NCBI GenBank assembly: GCA_023412715.1
Contig: JAEZCC010000025.1
Span: 62,001-126,000 of the forward strand
DNA length: 64,000 bases
Source: Bacillota bacterium
GTDB lineage: Bacteria; Bacillota; Clostridia; Oscillospirales; Acutalibacteraceae
Direction of reading: 5' to 3'
Each line of letters opens with the position of its first letter. The first letter of the stretch is position 1. The notes beneath the pieces are model-generated. The model did no database searches. It was not told the DNA's origin and saw nothing but the letters and a program-made list of their open reading frames with translations. Positions 50,128 through 60,240 of the stretch are shown piece by piece. A program made the position numbers and the translations under genes.

Positions 50128-50146
50128 ATTTGGGAGAGAATGCGCC

Positions 50147-51724
50147 ATGTTGCAGATAAATCATCTTACCGTCACCCACCGAAAAGACAGCCGCGTGCTG
50201 CTGAACGATTTCTCTTTCGCCCTGAACCCGGAGGACCGCGCGGTCCTCATCGGGGAGGAAGGCGACGGAAAGTCCACCCTTCTGAAACTGATTTACGACG
50301 AGACGCTTGTGGAGGGGTACGCCGATTACACGGGGAAAATCCTCAGGGACGGCCTGCGCCTCGGATACCTCGGGCAGGAGCTGCCGGAGCGGGAATGCGG
50401 CCGGAGCATAGAGGATTTCTGTCTCGGGAGCCCCGCGGGCTCCCTGCCCGGCCCGGCGGAGCTTTCCGACGCCGCGCTCGCGCTCGGCCTGGATCCGTCC
50501 CTTCTGCGCTCCCCGCGGAAAATGGGCACGCTTTCCGGCGGGGAGAAAGTGCGGGTGCAGCTTGCCCGCCTTCTGCTGGAACGCCCGGACGTCCTCCTTC
50601 TGGACGAGCCTTCGAACGACCTGGACCTGACGGCGCTCGGCTGGCTGGAATCCTTTCTCACCACCTGCGGACTGCCGGCGCTGTTCGTCTCGCACGACGA
50701 AACGCTGATTGAGCGTACAGCGAACGTCGTCATCCATCTGGAGCAGCTCCGGCGCAAAACGCTGCCGCGGTGGACAGTGGCCCGCATGCCTTACCGCCGG
50801 TACGCGGAGGATCGCCTCGCGCGGTTTTCCCGCCAGGAGCAGGCCGCCCGCAAGGAAGAGGCCGAATACCGCCGGCAGCAGAAAAAATTCCAGCAGATTC
50901 AGTCGAAGGTCGAGTACCGGCAGGCGACCGTTTCGCGCCAGGACCCGCATAGCGGGCAACTGCTGAAGAAAAAGATGAAAGCCGTGAAGTCCATGGGGCG
51001 GCGGCTGGAGCGCGAGCACGCGGACAGCATGCAGATGCCGGATTTTGAGGATTCCATCCTGATCCGTTTCCCGGAAGACGTTTCCATCCCGAACGGCAAG
51101 ACCGTGCTGGATTTTCAGCTGGACGAACTTGCCGCGCAGGGGCGCGTCCTCGCCAAAAACATTCTTCTGCGGGTGACCGGGCCGGAAAAAATCTGCATCA
51201 TCGGGCCAAACGGCATGGGCAAGACGACCCTTCTGCGCAGCATTGCGCAAGCCATGCGGGAGCGCCGCGACGTCCGCGCCGGCTATATGCCGCAGAACTA
51301 CGCGGAACTGCTGGGCGGCGGCGTCACGCCCGTGGAATTTCTTGCCGAAACCGGCAGCCGGGAGGAAATCTCGTCCATCCGCACCTTCCTCGGCAGCATG
51401 AAATACACCGCGGACGAAATGACGCACCCGGCCGGCGAGCTTTCCGGCGGGCAGAAGGCGAAGCTGCTGTTCCTGCGGATGATTCTGCAGCGGTGCGACG
51501 TCCTGCTGCTGGACGAACCGACGCGCAATTTCTCGCCGCTTTCCGGCCCGGTGATCCGGGACGCGCTCAAATCGTTCGGCGGCGCAATCATCAGCGTCTC
51601 GCACGACCGCAAATATATCGCCGAGGTCTGCGGCAGGGTGTACCGCCTGACGGCGGACGGCCTCCAGACGGCAGGGCCCGCGGCGGACGACGGCACGCCG
51701 AAAAAGGGCGGCCTCAGCGAATGA
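50147..51724 (+). CDS. ABC-F ATPase, antibiotic-resistance (ribosomal protection) type
   Basis: A 525-aa soluble protein with two ABC domains and no membrane part. Domain 1 has Walker A GEEGDGKS and signature LSGGEKVR; domain 2 has GPNGMGKT and LSGGQKAK, and the Walker B of domain 2 is LLLDEPTRNFSP. The linker between them (about residues 195-290) is long, charged and helical, as needed to reach the ribosomal peptidyl-transferase centre. The TRNFSP sequence is typical of the Vga/Lsa/CplR/Vml resistance group rather than housekeeping EttA or Uup. Expression appears controlled by the leader attenuator. The spectrum of drugs is unknown. Confidence 0.85.
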   Translation: MLQINHLTVTHRKDSRVLLNDFSFALNPEDRAVLIGEEGDGKSTLLKLIYDETLVEGYADYTGKILRDGLRLGYLGQELPERECGRSIEDFCLGSPAGSLPGPAELSDAALALGLDPSLLRSPRKMGTLSGGEKVRVQLARLLLERPDVLLLDEPSNDLDLTALGWLESFLTTCGLPALFVSHDETLIERTANVVIHLEQLRRKTLPRWTVARMPYRRYAEDRLARFSRQEQAARKEEAEYRRQQKKFQQIQSKVEYRQATVSRQDPHSGQLLKKKMKAVKSMGRRLEREHADSMQMPDFEDSILIRFPEDVSIPNGKTVLDFQLDELAAQGRVLAKNILLRVTGPEKICIIGPNGMGKTTLLRSIAQAMRERRDVRAGYMPQNYAELLGGGVTPVEFLAETGSREEISSIRTFLGSMKYTADEMTHPAGELSGGQKAKLLFLRMILQRCDVLLLDEPTRNFSPLSGPVIRDALKSFGGAIISVSHDRKYIAEVCGRVYRLTADGLQTAGPAADDGTPKKGGLSE

Positions 51725-51732
51725 GGCCGCCC
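51701..51732 (-). terminator. Terminator of the DsbA-like gene inside the ABC-F 3' end
   Basis: GGGCGGCCTCA pairs perfectly with TGAGGCCGCCC around GCGAA, with TTTTT following on the minus strand. The hairpin spans both stop codons. Confidence 0.8.
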
Positions 51733-52220
51733 GCCAGAAACCGGGCAAGCTGCTGCTCCGTGACACCGACGTCTTCGACCGAATCCAGCCTTCTGCCGTC
51801 CATCCGGTAAGACGGGACGGCGGCCAGCCGCTGTCTGTCCCAGGCCCCGGCGTTCGCCTCCAGCTGGGCGCGGCGGTACGTGCCGGCGCGCAGCGCCCCG
51901 CAGAAGGCATGCGTATCCGCCAGGCCCTCCGCATAGCGCGCAAGGACGCGGACGTCTTCGATATCGGCGCGGTCGATCAGCGCGGCGCGGAACATCCGGT
52001 CGTGGTAGGCCCAGAGATCGGCGCCGCAGTCCTTCATAAAGAAAAATCCCTGAATGCACAGATGGCTGTGCGGGCCGTACGGGTCTGGGCGCGGGTGCGC
52101 TTCGCACGGGCGCCAGACGACGGCGACGTCCGGGTAACGCGGGACCAGGCTTTTCAGAAACCGATGACCGCGCAGGCAGTACGGGCACGCATAGTCGAAA
52201 AAAACTTCAAGCTGCCGCAA
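51714..52220 (-). CDS. DsbA-family thioredoxin-fold oxidoreductase
   Basis: A 168-aa protein with the active site CPYC in VFFDYACPYCLRGH and a helical insertion, as in the FrnE/HCCA-isomerase-like DsbA group. The cis-Pro is in AAVPSYRMDGR. No signal peptide, so cytoplasmic. It may act on dithiol substrates or as a GST-like isomerase. The start is TTG with AAAGGAG 9 nt upstream. It overlaps the ABC-F gene tail to tail by 11 bp. Confidence 0.78.
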   Translation of the reverse strand: MRQLEVFFDYACPYCLRGHRFLKSLVPRYPDVAVVWRPCEAHPRPDPYGPHSHLCIQGFFFMKDCGADLWAYHDRMFRAALIDRADIEDVRVLARYAEGLADTHAFCGALRAGTYRRAQLEANAGAWDRQRLAAVPSYRMDGRRLDSVEDVGVTEQQLARFLAGGLIR

Positions 52221-52299
52221 GGGATTTGTCTCCTTTCCGGAAACGGCGGTACGCCGCGCCATGCCGCGGCCGGGAGTCTTCATTGGCAGCCCCGAATGC

Positions 52300-53601
<1,302 letters not shown>

Positions 53602-53707
53602 CGAACCTTCCTCCTTTCCCCTGCAGTTCATCCATATGGAGCCGCGCGGAAAATTATGAGGATTTATTCCCCACGGCCGCCGCGCGGGCAAAAACAGGCG
53701 GGCGCGC

Positions 53708-54712
53708 TCAGCAGATGCGCGGCAGGCCTTCCCCGTAAAGGGGGCCGACCACGCGCAGGCCGCCGACCGGCGTCTTCAGCAGCACCGCGCTTTCGCCCGC
53801 GGAAACGACGTCCCCTATTTTTGCGGCGTTCTGCCCGTAGCGGCTGCCGCGCAGGCAGGCAAGGGCCTGTTCCGCGTCCTCCCGCGGGACGACGGCAATC
53901 ATCTTCCCCTCGTTGCCCATGTAGAGCGGGTCAAGACCAAGGATGCCGCAGAATGCCTTCACCTGCTCCGAAACGGGAACGGCGGCTTCCTCCAGCTCGA
54001 TGCGGCAGCAGGAAGAAGACGCGAACTCGTTCAGCACCGTGCCCAGCCCGCCGCGCGTCACGTCGCGCATGGCATGCACGCGGATGCCCGCGCCGAGCAG
54101 CGCGCCGACCATCTCCGTCAGCGGCGCGCAGTCGCTCACGATGGAATTTTCGATTCCCATGCGGCGGCTCAGAATCGCCGCATGGTGGTCGCCCAGCGTG
54201 CCGGAGAGCAGCACCGCGTCGCCCTCCCTGCAGTTTGCCGGGCCGACGTCCGCGCCGTCCGGCACAAAGCCGACCCCCGCCGTGTTGATGTAGACCTCGC
54301 CGGAACCCGGCTGGCGGCCCCCGCCCTCCACGACCTTGGTGTCGCCCGCGACGATGCGTACGCCCGCCTCGCGGGCCGTTTCGGCCATGGAGGCCGCTAT
54401 CTTCTGCAGGTCGCTAATCTCCGCGCCCTCTTCCAGAATAAAGCCGCAGGTCAGGTACTGCGGCTTCGCGCCGCTCATCAGAAGGTCGTTGACCGTTCCG
54501 CAGACGCACAGACGCCCGATGTCCCCGCCGGGGAAAAACAGCGGCGTCACGACAAAGCTGTCCGTCGTGAGCGCGATGCGCCCCGCCCCCGGCAGGACCG
54601 CCGAGTCCTCCATTCTGGAGAGGACCGGGTCGCTGAAATTTTTCTCGAAGATGTCCGCAATCAGCTCGGACGTGGCCTTTCCGCCGCTTCCGTGAGCCAT
54701 GGTGATTTTCAT
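53708..54712 (-). CDS. hypE: Hydrogenase maturation protein HypE
   Basis: A 334-aa PurM-fold enzyme. It dehydrates a carbamoyl group on its C-terminal Cys to thiocyanate, supplying cyanide for the [NiFe] iron centre. MAHGSGGKAT is the conserved N-terminus and the protein ends in PRIC, with the acceptor Cys last, as in all HypE. The ATG at 54712 gives full length; upstream frame is hypD. Last gene of the ech-hyp operon. Confidence 0.95.
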   Translation of the reverse strand: MKITMAHGSGGKATSELIADIFEKNFSDPVLSRMEDSAVLPGAGRIALTTDSFVVTPLFFPGGDIGRLCVCGTVNDLLMSGAKPQYLTCGFILEEGAEISDLQKIAASMAETAREAGVRIVAGDTKVVEGGGRQPGSGEVYINTAGVGFVPDGADVGPANCREGDAVLLSGTLGDHHAAILSRRMGIENSIVSDCAPLTEMVGALLGAGIRVHAMRDVTRGGLGTVLNEFASSSCCRIELEEAAVPVSEQVKAFCGILGLDPLYMGNEGKMIAVVPREDAEQALACLRGSRYGQNAAKIGDVVSAGESAVLLKTPVGGLRVVGPLYGEGLPRIC

Positions 54713-55746
54713 TTTGCGCCCCTCCCGCTGATGTAGTAATTGTAGCAGCTGCCTTCCTGCGAAACCATGCAGGCCCCCTGCGGGAGCTGCGGCGTGCAGG
54801 CCTTGCCGAACAGCGGGCACTCCACGGGGGAAACCGCCCCCGTCAGCACCTGCGCGCAGCGGCAGCTGCCGCTGGCGGCGCGGTCTTCGCACAGGGCGGC
54901 GCTGCCCGCGTCGAACCGTTCGTACTCCTGCCGCAGGGCCATGCCGGAGCCGGGGATGACCCCCATGCCGCGCCACGCGGCGCCGCACGGTTCAAAATAA
55001 TGCCTCACGGCCTGCTGGGCGGTCTCGTTGCCCTTTTCCGTCACGGCGGAAGGGTACAGGTTCCACACGCCCGCCCTGCCGCGAAAGCGCACCAGCGCAT
55101 AGACTGCCTCGAGGATCTGCTCCCCCTCGAAGCCGGCGACGACGAACGGAAGGCCGAATTCCTCCGCAAGCGGCCGGAAAGCGGCGCTGCCCGTAATCAC
55201 GCTCACGTGTCCGGGCGCGAGGAATCCGTCGACACCCCCCTGGTTTCTGCAGATCCAGCCGATCACGCGCGGCATGGTCTTGAGCGACGTCAGAAGCCGC
55301 AGATTCCCGATGCCGGCACCTTCCGCCTCGCGCAGCAACACGGCGTAGACCGGCGTCGTGGTCTCAAAGCCGACGGCGGCAAAAACATAGCCGTGCTGCG
55401 GATCGGCGGACGCGAATTTCAGCGCGTCCATCGGCGAGTAGACCATGCGGACCTTTCCGCCCGCCGCCTTCGCGTCGTTCAGGCTCATGCGGCTGCCCGG
55501 CACGCGCATCAGGTCGCCGAAGGTCAGCACCGTCTCACCCGCAAGGCTGAGTTCGATAAGCCGGTCGATGTAGGCCGTGACCGTTACGCAGACCGGACAT
55601 CCCGGCCCGGAGATGAGCCGGATCTTCGGTGAAAGCATCTGCGGGATGCCGCAGCGCGAAATCTGCGCCGTATGCGTGCCGCAGACCTCCATCAGCCGGA
55701 CCTCCGGCCCGTCGTATGTCTTGAGGTATGCGCGGATATCCGTCAT
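54709..55746 (-). CDS. hypD: Hydrogenase maturation protein HypD
   Basis: A 345-aa iron-sulfur protein on which the Fe(CN)2CO unit is built with HypC. Conserved Cys motifs are CGTHTAQISRCGI, GPGCPVCVT, the central GFETTTP segment, and the C-terminal 4Fe-4S set ending in CMVSQEGSCYNYY. It overlaps hypE and hypC by 4 bp each. Confidence 0.95.
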   Translation of the reverse strand: MTDIRAYLKTYDGPEVRLMEVCGTHTAQISRCGIPQMLSPKIRLISGPGCPVCVTVTAYIDRLIELSLAGETVLTFGDLMRVPGSRMSLNDAKAAGGKVRMVYSPMDALKFASADPQHGYVFAAVGFETTTPVYAVLLREAEGAGIGNLRLLTSLKTMPRVIGWICRNQGGVDGFLAPGHVSVITGSAAFRPLAEEFGLPFVVAGFEGEQILEAVYALVRFRGRAGVWNLYPSAVTEKGNETAQQAVRHYFEPCGAAWRGMGVIPGSGMALRQEYERFDAGSAALCEDRAASGSCRCAQVLTGAVSPVECPLFGKACTPQLPQGACMVSQEGSCYNYYISGRGAK

Positions 55747-55955
55747 ATTTCCTCCAGCTCTTTGAAAAGCTCTTCCAGCTCTTTGCCCTCTTCTTCAGCC
55801 AGCACCTGCAAAATGCAGCCCGCGTGCACAAGCACCTTATCCCCCGGCTTGATTTTGACAAGCCCGGCTTCCGCTTCCACGGTATTCCCGCTGAAATTCA
55901 CAATCGCCTTCGTACCGTTGACTTTGACCACCGTTCCCGGCAGAGCAACACACAT
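55743..55955 (-). CDS. hypC: Hydrogenase maturation chaperone HypC
   Basis: A 70-aa OB-fold protein beginning MCVALPG, with the essential Cys2 that carries the iron unit to the large subunit precursor. The C-terminal 20 residues are acidic (EEGKELEELFKELEE), longer than in many HypC. Confidence 0.93.
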   Translation of the reverse strand: MCVALPGTVVKVNGTKAIVNFSGNTVEAEAGLVKIKPGDKVLVHAGCILQVLAEEEGKELEELFKELEEI

Positions 55956-55994
55956 TCTGATTCCCTCCGTTGCCGATTCCGTACGTTTCTGGTT

Positions 55995-58268
55995 TTACAT
56001 GCCCCGCGCGGCGCAGATCCACGCCTGCCCGAGGCTGATGCCTCCGTCGTTCATGGGGACGGCGGAATTGAGATAGACTTCGAATCCGTTGTCCTGGAGC
56101 AGCCGGCGGCACTCCCCCAGCAAAAGCAGGTTTGCGAACACGCCGCCGCTCAGCGCGACGCGGTTTTCGCCCGTTTCCTTCCGGATTTCGCGGCAGACCT
56201 CCAGCGTCATTTCCGCAACCGCGAGGTGGAACCCCAGCGCCGCGAGGCCCGGATCCGCCCCGTCGCGGGCGGCCCGCAGAAGCTGCGCCGCAAAGTCCGC
56301 CTGGTCGGCGACGACGCAGCCGTCCTCCCCCTGCGCAAGGCGGAAGCGGAACGGATACGGTCCGGCACCCGACAGCCGGCCTCCGGCAGGCGGCCGGGGC
56401 CCGGCCGCCTGCCGCGCGGCAACGGCCGCGTTTTCCAGCGCGATGGGGCACTCGCCCTCGTAGCCGTTCCGGCCGCAGACGCCGAGGATTGCCGCCGCCG
56501 CGTCGAACAGTCTTCCCATGCTGGAGCTTCGGAACGTGTTGACGCCCGCCGAAACTGCCGCGGACACCAGCGGATTTTTCGCGCCTTCTCCCGCCGCAAG
56601 GCGGTAGCAGTCGGCGGTCAGCGCAGCGTCCTCCGCCGCGCCGTCGCCCCCGCAGAGCGTCAGGCTGCTCAAATGGCCGAGCCGCCGGAACTCTCCGCCC
56701 CGGCACAGGAGGAATTCCCCGCCCCAGACCGAGCCGTCCGTACCGTAGCCGGTGCCGTCGAACACGGCGCCGATACAGCCGTCAAGCCCGTGCTCCGCCA
56801 TCACGGACGCCGCGTGGGCGTGGTGATGCTGGATTCCGACCGGCGCGCAGCCAAGCTCTTCCGCCAGCTTTTTCGCGAGCGCCGACGAGAAATAGCCGGG
56901 GTGCAGGTCGCACGCAGCCGTTTCCGGCCGGACGCCGAAAATCGTCTCCATGCGGGTCAGCGCGTCCCGGTAGTTTTGCTGGACGCGGTAGCTCTCCATG
57001 TCGCCGAAATACTGGCTCAGGTAGGCGGTCCTTCCGCTCAGAAAGCAGAAGCAGCTTTTGAGGTCGCCGCCCGCGGCAAAAACCGGACGTCTGGCCGCCT
57101 TCTTCAGCAAGACGGGCAGCGGCACGCACCCCCGGCTGCGGCGGACGACCTGCGGCTTTCCGCAGAAGACGCGCGCCACGGAATCGTCGAGCGGCGTGAG
57201 GATTTCCCGGGTATGGTACAGCACGCCGGAAAGCAGCGGCGAGCGGAGCCGCAGCATCTCCTCGTCGCGGAAAACAATCGGCTCCGACGTCAGGTTCCCG
57301 CTCGTCACGACAAGCGGGCCGCACGCGTCCGTCAGAAGCTGGTGCAGCCCGGTGCAGGGCAGAAACGCGCCGAGATAGCGGCTCGCTCCGCAGACGCCGG
57401 GGCAGAACGGTTCTTTTTCCTTCGCCAGCAGCACGATGGGCCTTGCGGGCGACGAGAGGAGCGTTTGCTCCTCCGCGGAAACGGAGCAGACGGCCGCGAC
57501 GCTTTCGCAGTCCGGGAACATGACGGCGAACGGCTTTTTTTCGCGGCCTTTCAGCCGCCTGAGCTTTTCCACGGCCCGCGCGTCGTGCGGGGAGCAGACA
57601 AACTGGTAGCCGCCGACGCCTTTGACCGCAACGACGCCGCCCTGTTTCAGCAGGGCGATCCCCTCCCGGAGCGCCGCCTCTTTTTCCAGGGATTTTCCGC
57701 CGCCGCGGAACAGAAGCTGCGGCCCGCAGTCGTGGCAGGAGATGGTCTGCGCGTGGCGGCGCCGCCCGGTGCGGTATTCCGCCGCGCAGTCCGGGCACAT
57801 GGGGAACGGATCCATCGTGGTGTTCTCCCGGTCGTACGGCAGGGTCCTGAGGATCGTGAACCTCGGCCCGCACGACGCGCAGCTGATGAACGGGTAGCGG
57901 TATCTGCGGTCGCCCGGGTCGCGCAGTTCGCGCAGGCAGTCACCGCACATCGGCAGGTCCGGCGGGAAAAACGGCGGAGCCGGCTCCGCGTTTTCCGAAC
58001 CGCTCTGCACGATGGAAAAGCCGCCGAAGCTGCGGTCCTCCGTCTTTTCCGCCCGCACTTCCAGAACCTGCGCGCCCGCGGGCGCCGTTTTGCGGATACG
58101 CCCGAGGAACGTCTCAACGGCCGGTTCCTCCCCGGAAGCGCAGATTTCAACGATGCCAGCGCGGTTCCGCACAAAACCGGAAACGCCGGCCTGATCCGCC
58201 AGGCCGGCGATAAAGGGGCGGTATCCGACCCCTTGGACGATTCCGTAGACCGTGATGAATACAGTCAT
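55995..58268 (-). CDS. hypF: Carbamoyltransferase HypF
   Basis: A 757-aa protein with an N-terminal acylphosphatase domain (VYGIVQGVGYRPFIAGLA), two CX2CX18CX2C zinc fingers (about residues 105-185), a YrdC-like domain (GGVVAVKGVGGYQFVC) and a Kae1-like C-terminal domain with the metal site HHHAHAASVMAEHG. It uses carbamoyl phosphate and ATP to carbamoylate HypE. Full length. It follows echF by 7 bp. Confidence 0.95.
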   Translation of the reverse strand: MTVFITVYGIVQGVGYRPFIAGLADQAGVSGFVRNRAGIVEICASGEEPAVETFLGRIRKTAPAGAQVLEVRAEKTEDRSFGGFSIVQSGSENAEPAPPFFPPDLPMCGDCLRELRDPGDRRYRYPFISCASCGPRFTILRTLPYDRENTTMDPFPMCPDCAAEYRTGRRRHAQTISCHDCGPQLLFRGGGKSLEKEAALREGIALLKQGGVVAVKGVGGYQFVCSPHDARAVEKLRRLKGREKKPFAVMFPDCESVAAVCSVSAEEQTLLSSPARPIVLLAKEKEPFCPGVCGASRYLGAFLPCTGLHQLLTDACGPLVVTSGNLTSEPIVFRDEEMLRLRSPLLSGVLYHTREILTPLDDSVARVFCGKPQVVRRSRGCVPLPVLLKKAARRPVFAAGGDLKSCFCFLSGRTAYLSQYFGDMESYRVQQNYRDALTRMETIFGVRPETAACDLHPGYFSSALAKKLAEELGCAPVGIQHHHAHAASVMAEHGLDGCIGAVFDGTGYGTDGSVWGGEFLLCRGGEFRRLGHLSSLTLCGGDGAAEDAALTADCYRLAAGEGAKNPLVSAAVSAGVNTFRSSSMGRLFDAAAAILGVCGRNGYEGECPIALENAAVAARQAAGPRPPAGGRLSGAGPYPFRFRLAQGEDGCVVADQADFAAQLLRAARDGADPGLAALGFHLAVAEMTLEVCREIRKETGENRVALSGGVFANLLLLGECRRLLQDNGFEVYLNSAVPMNDGGISLGQAWICAARGM

Positions 58269-58275
58269 TGGCAGC

Positions 58276-58788
58276 TTACGGCTCCGGTTTTTCCGCAGCC
58301 GGAGCCTCCGTTTTCTGCTCCGGGGCAGCCGGTTTGGGGGCCGGTGCGGCTTCCGCCGCGGGTTTTGAAACGGCGGGCGTTACCGGCTTGGGCACAGGGG
58401 CTTCCGCTGCGGGTTTCGGAGCGGCGGGCGCTGCCGGCTTAGGCGCGGGGGCAGGTCCCTGCAGCAAGTCTTCCGTTTTCTCTGCACCCGGCTGCGTGTA
58501 GGTCTGGTGCATGGAAAGGCACTTTTTCGGGCAGCTTTCCACGCAGTAGCCGCACTGGATGCAGCTGAACCGGTGAATGGCCCACGTTCTTGCCGCGCGG
58601 TCGACCGTGATGGCTCCCGTGGGACATTTTTTCGAGCAGAGCCCGCAGAAGATGCAGACGTCGATGTCGTTTTCGATATGGCCGCGCGTACGCTCGGGGT
58701 ATTTCCTCGGCTGCTGCGGGTACAGGCGCGTGGCGGGTTTTGAAAACAGGTTGCGCAGCTCCGTTTTTGTAAAAGTCAGCAAACTCAT
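58276..58788 (-). CDS. echF: Ech hydrogenase ferredoxin subunit EchF with a Pro/Ala-rich tail
   Basis: A 170-aa 2[4Fe-4S] polyferredoxin subunit. Cluster motifs are CIFCGLCSKKCP (Cys45, 48, 51, 55) and CIQCGYCVESCP (Cys76, 79, 82, 86), as in EchF/NuoI. It is the entry point for electrons from ferredoxin. Residues 111-170 form a low-complexity Pro/Ala/Lys/Glu repeat tail not found in the EchF proteins I know. 4 bp after echE. Confidence 0.92.
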   Translation of the reverse strand: MSLLTFTKTELRNLFSKPATRLYPQQPRKYPERTRGHIENDIDVCIFCGLCSKKCPTGAITVDRAARTWAIHRFSCIQCGYCVESCPKKCLSMHQTYTQPGAEKTEDLLQGPAPAPKPAAPAAPKPAAEAPVPKPVTPAVSKPAAEAAPAPKPAAPEQKTEAPAAEKPEP

Positions 58789-58792
58789 GTTC

Positions 58793-59872
58793 TCACCTCT
58801 CGGTGCAGCTGATGCACGGGTCGATGGTCAGAATCATCATCGGCACGTCGGCAAGCTGACACCCTTTCAACATTTCCAGCATCGGCGGAATATTGGCGAA
58901 GGTAGGCGTGCGGATGCGGAAGCGATCGAGGAATTTCGTCCCGTTGGCCTTGACGTAATAAAGGGCCTCGCCGCGCGGCTGTTCCACACGCATCATGTAC
59001 TCGCCGTTCGGGAATCCCTTCACCGGCACCGCGACGTCCCCTTCCGGGATTTTCGCCACGACCTGGCGGATGATATGGATAGACTGGAAAATCTCATTGA
59101 TGCGGACCGCCGTGCGCGCATAGCAGTCCCCGGCGTCGCTGGTCTGCGGCTCGAAGTCGATGTCGCCGTAGGCGAGGTAGCCCGTCGTGCGGACGTCGAA
59201 GCAGACGCCGCTCGCGCGCAGGAACGGCCCGACCGCGCCGAGCTCGTGCGCTTTCTCTTTCGATAGGACGCCGACGCCGTCAAGGCGGGAGCGCACCGCG
59301 CTGTCCCCGAGGAACGTCTTCGCCATTTCGCGGATCTCCGGCTCCATCTGGTCCAGCGTTTCCACAAAGGAATGAAGCATGGCGTTGTCCACGTCTTTGC
59401 GCTGGCCGCCGACCTTGTTGACGGAAGAAATCAGCCGGCCGCCCGTGGAGGCCTCCGACATGTCGAGAATTTTTTCGCGCAGGCGCCACGACTGCATAAA
59501 CAGGCTTTCGAAGCCGAACCCGTCGGCCAGCAGGCCGAGCCACAGCAGGTGGCTGTGCAGGCGCGAAAGCTCGCTCCAGATCGTGCGCAGATATTTCGCG
59601 CGCGGCGGAATCTCGACGTTCATGACATGCTCCACCGCCGCGCAGTAGGACATGCCGTGCATATAGCTGCAGATGCCGCAGGTACGCTCCGCGACATAGA
59701 CCATTTCGTTGAAATCTTTTTTCTCTACCAGTTTCTCAAGGCCCCGGTGCACGAACCCGATGGAGGGGATCGCCTCGACTACTTTTTCGTCTTCCAGAAC
59801 AAGGTCAAGGTGGATCGGCTCCGGGAGAACCGGGTGATGTGGACCGAAAGGAACAACGCTCCGTGTACTCAT
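58793..59872 (-). CDS. echE: Ech hydrogenase [NiFe] large subunit EchE
   Basis: A 359-aa catalytic subunit. The N-terminal nickel motif is RTCGICSYMHG (Cys65, Cys68, His72) and the C-terminal DPCISCTER (Cys353, Cys356) is the last nine residues. There is no C-terminal extension to be removed, so no maturation endopeptidase is needed, as in other Ech hydrogenases. It reduces protons with electrons passed from EchF and EchC. Confidence 0.95.
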   Translation of the reverse strand: MSTRSVVPFGPHHPVLPEPIHLDLVLEDEKVVEAIPSIGFVHRGLEKLVEKKDFNEMVYVAERTCGICSYMHGMSYCAAVEHVMNVEIPPRAKYLRTIWSELSRLHSHLLWLGLLADGFGFESLFMQSWRLREKILDMSEASTGGRLISSVNKVGGQRKDVDNAMLHSFVETLDQMEPEIREMAKTFLGDSAVRSRLDGVGVLSKEKAHELGAVGPFLRASGVCFDVRTTGYLAYGDIDFEPQTSDAGDCYARTAVRINEIFQSIHIIRQVVAKIPEGDVAVPVKGFPNGEYMMRVEQPRGEALYYVKANGTKFLDRFRIRTPTFANIPPMLEMLKGCQLADVPMMILTIDPCISCTER

Positions 59873-59886
59873 TTGGTTCTCCTCCT

Positions 59887-60237
59887 TCAGTGGTACGGGT
59901 GTTTTTCGGCTGTGCGGTAAAGGCCGCCGTGGTAATCGATTGTCATGAATTCAATCGGTACGCCGAAAAGATCGTGAATTTCGTTTTCATAAAAGAAAGC
60001 GGGCGGAAAAATGTGGCTGATGCTCTCCATCTGGTCGCCCGGGGCGACGGTGAAGCGCAGGTGAAGCAGATCGTAGCCCTTCCCGAAGGAATACGTCATC
60101 TCATAGCCGTCTTCCACTTTTGTGCTGCACATCTGCGCCAGGCGGTAGCCCTCGTTTTTCAGCCGGGACACCTCGCCGAGCACATTCTGTTTTTCAACGG
60201 GGCGCACTTCAATATTGACCGGATTGATCTCCTGCAT
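59887..60237 (-). CDS. echD: Ech hydrogenase subunit EchD
   Basis: A 116-aa NuoC-like (30-kDa subunit) protein. GYRLAQMCSTKVEDGYEMTYSF at the start and IFPPAFFYENEIHDLFGVP, the conserved NuoC motif, are present. It is a structural subunit between EchC/EchE and the membrane part. Confidence 0.92.
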   Translation of the reverse strand: MQEINPVNIEVRPVEKQNVLGEVSRLKNEGYRLAQMCSTKVEDGYEMTYSFGKGYDLLHLRFTVAPGDQMESISHIFPPAFFYENEIHDLFGVPIEFMTIDYHGGLYRTAEKHPYH

Positions 60238-60240
60238 AAA

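Larger units (their letters stand above)
49930..50146 (+). promoter_or_regulatory. uORF-controlled transcription attenuator of the ABC-F gene
   Basis: The leader has a short uORF (49955-49966), segment 1 GCCCGCCGGG (49990-49999), a middle hairpin GAACACGCCG/CGGCGTGTTC (50048-50077) and a terminator (50092-50127). Segment 1 is the perfect 10-nt complement of the terminator 3' arm CCCGGCGGGC (50108-50117), so it can form an antiterminator. Segment 1 can also fold locally with 50006-50013. Known ABC-F and other ribosome-targeting resistance genes use this type of control, in which an antibiotic-stalled ribosome on the uORF changes the fold. Confidence 0.7.

Noticed and set aside
55728..58442. 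904-codon plus-strand ORF opposite hypC and hypF
   Set aside because: Entirely antisense to hypC and hypF and rich in Arg/Ala; it shows no family motif. The hyp genes are certain.
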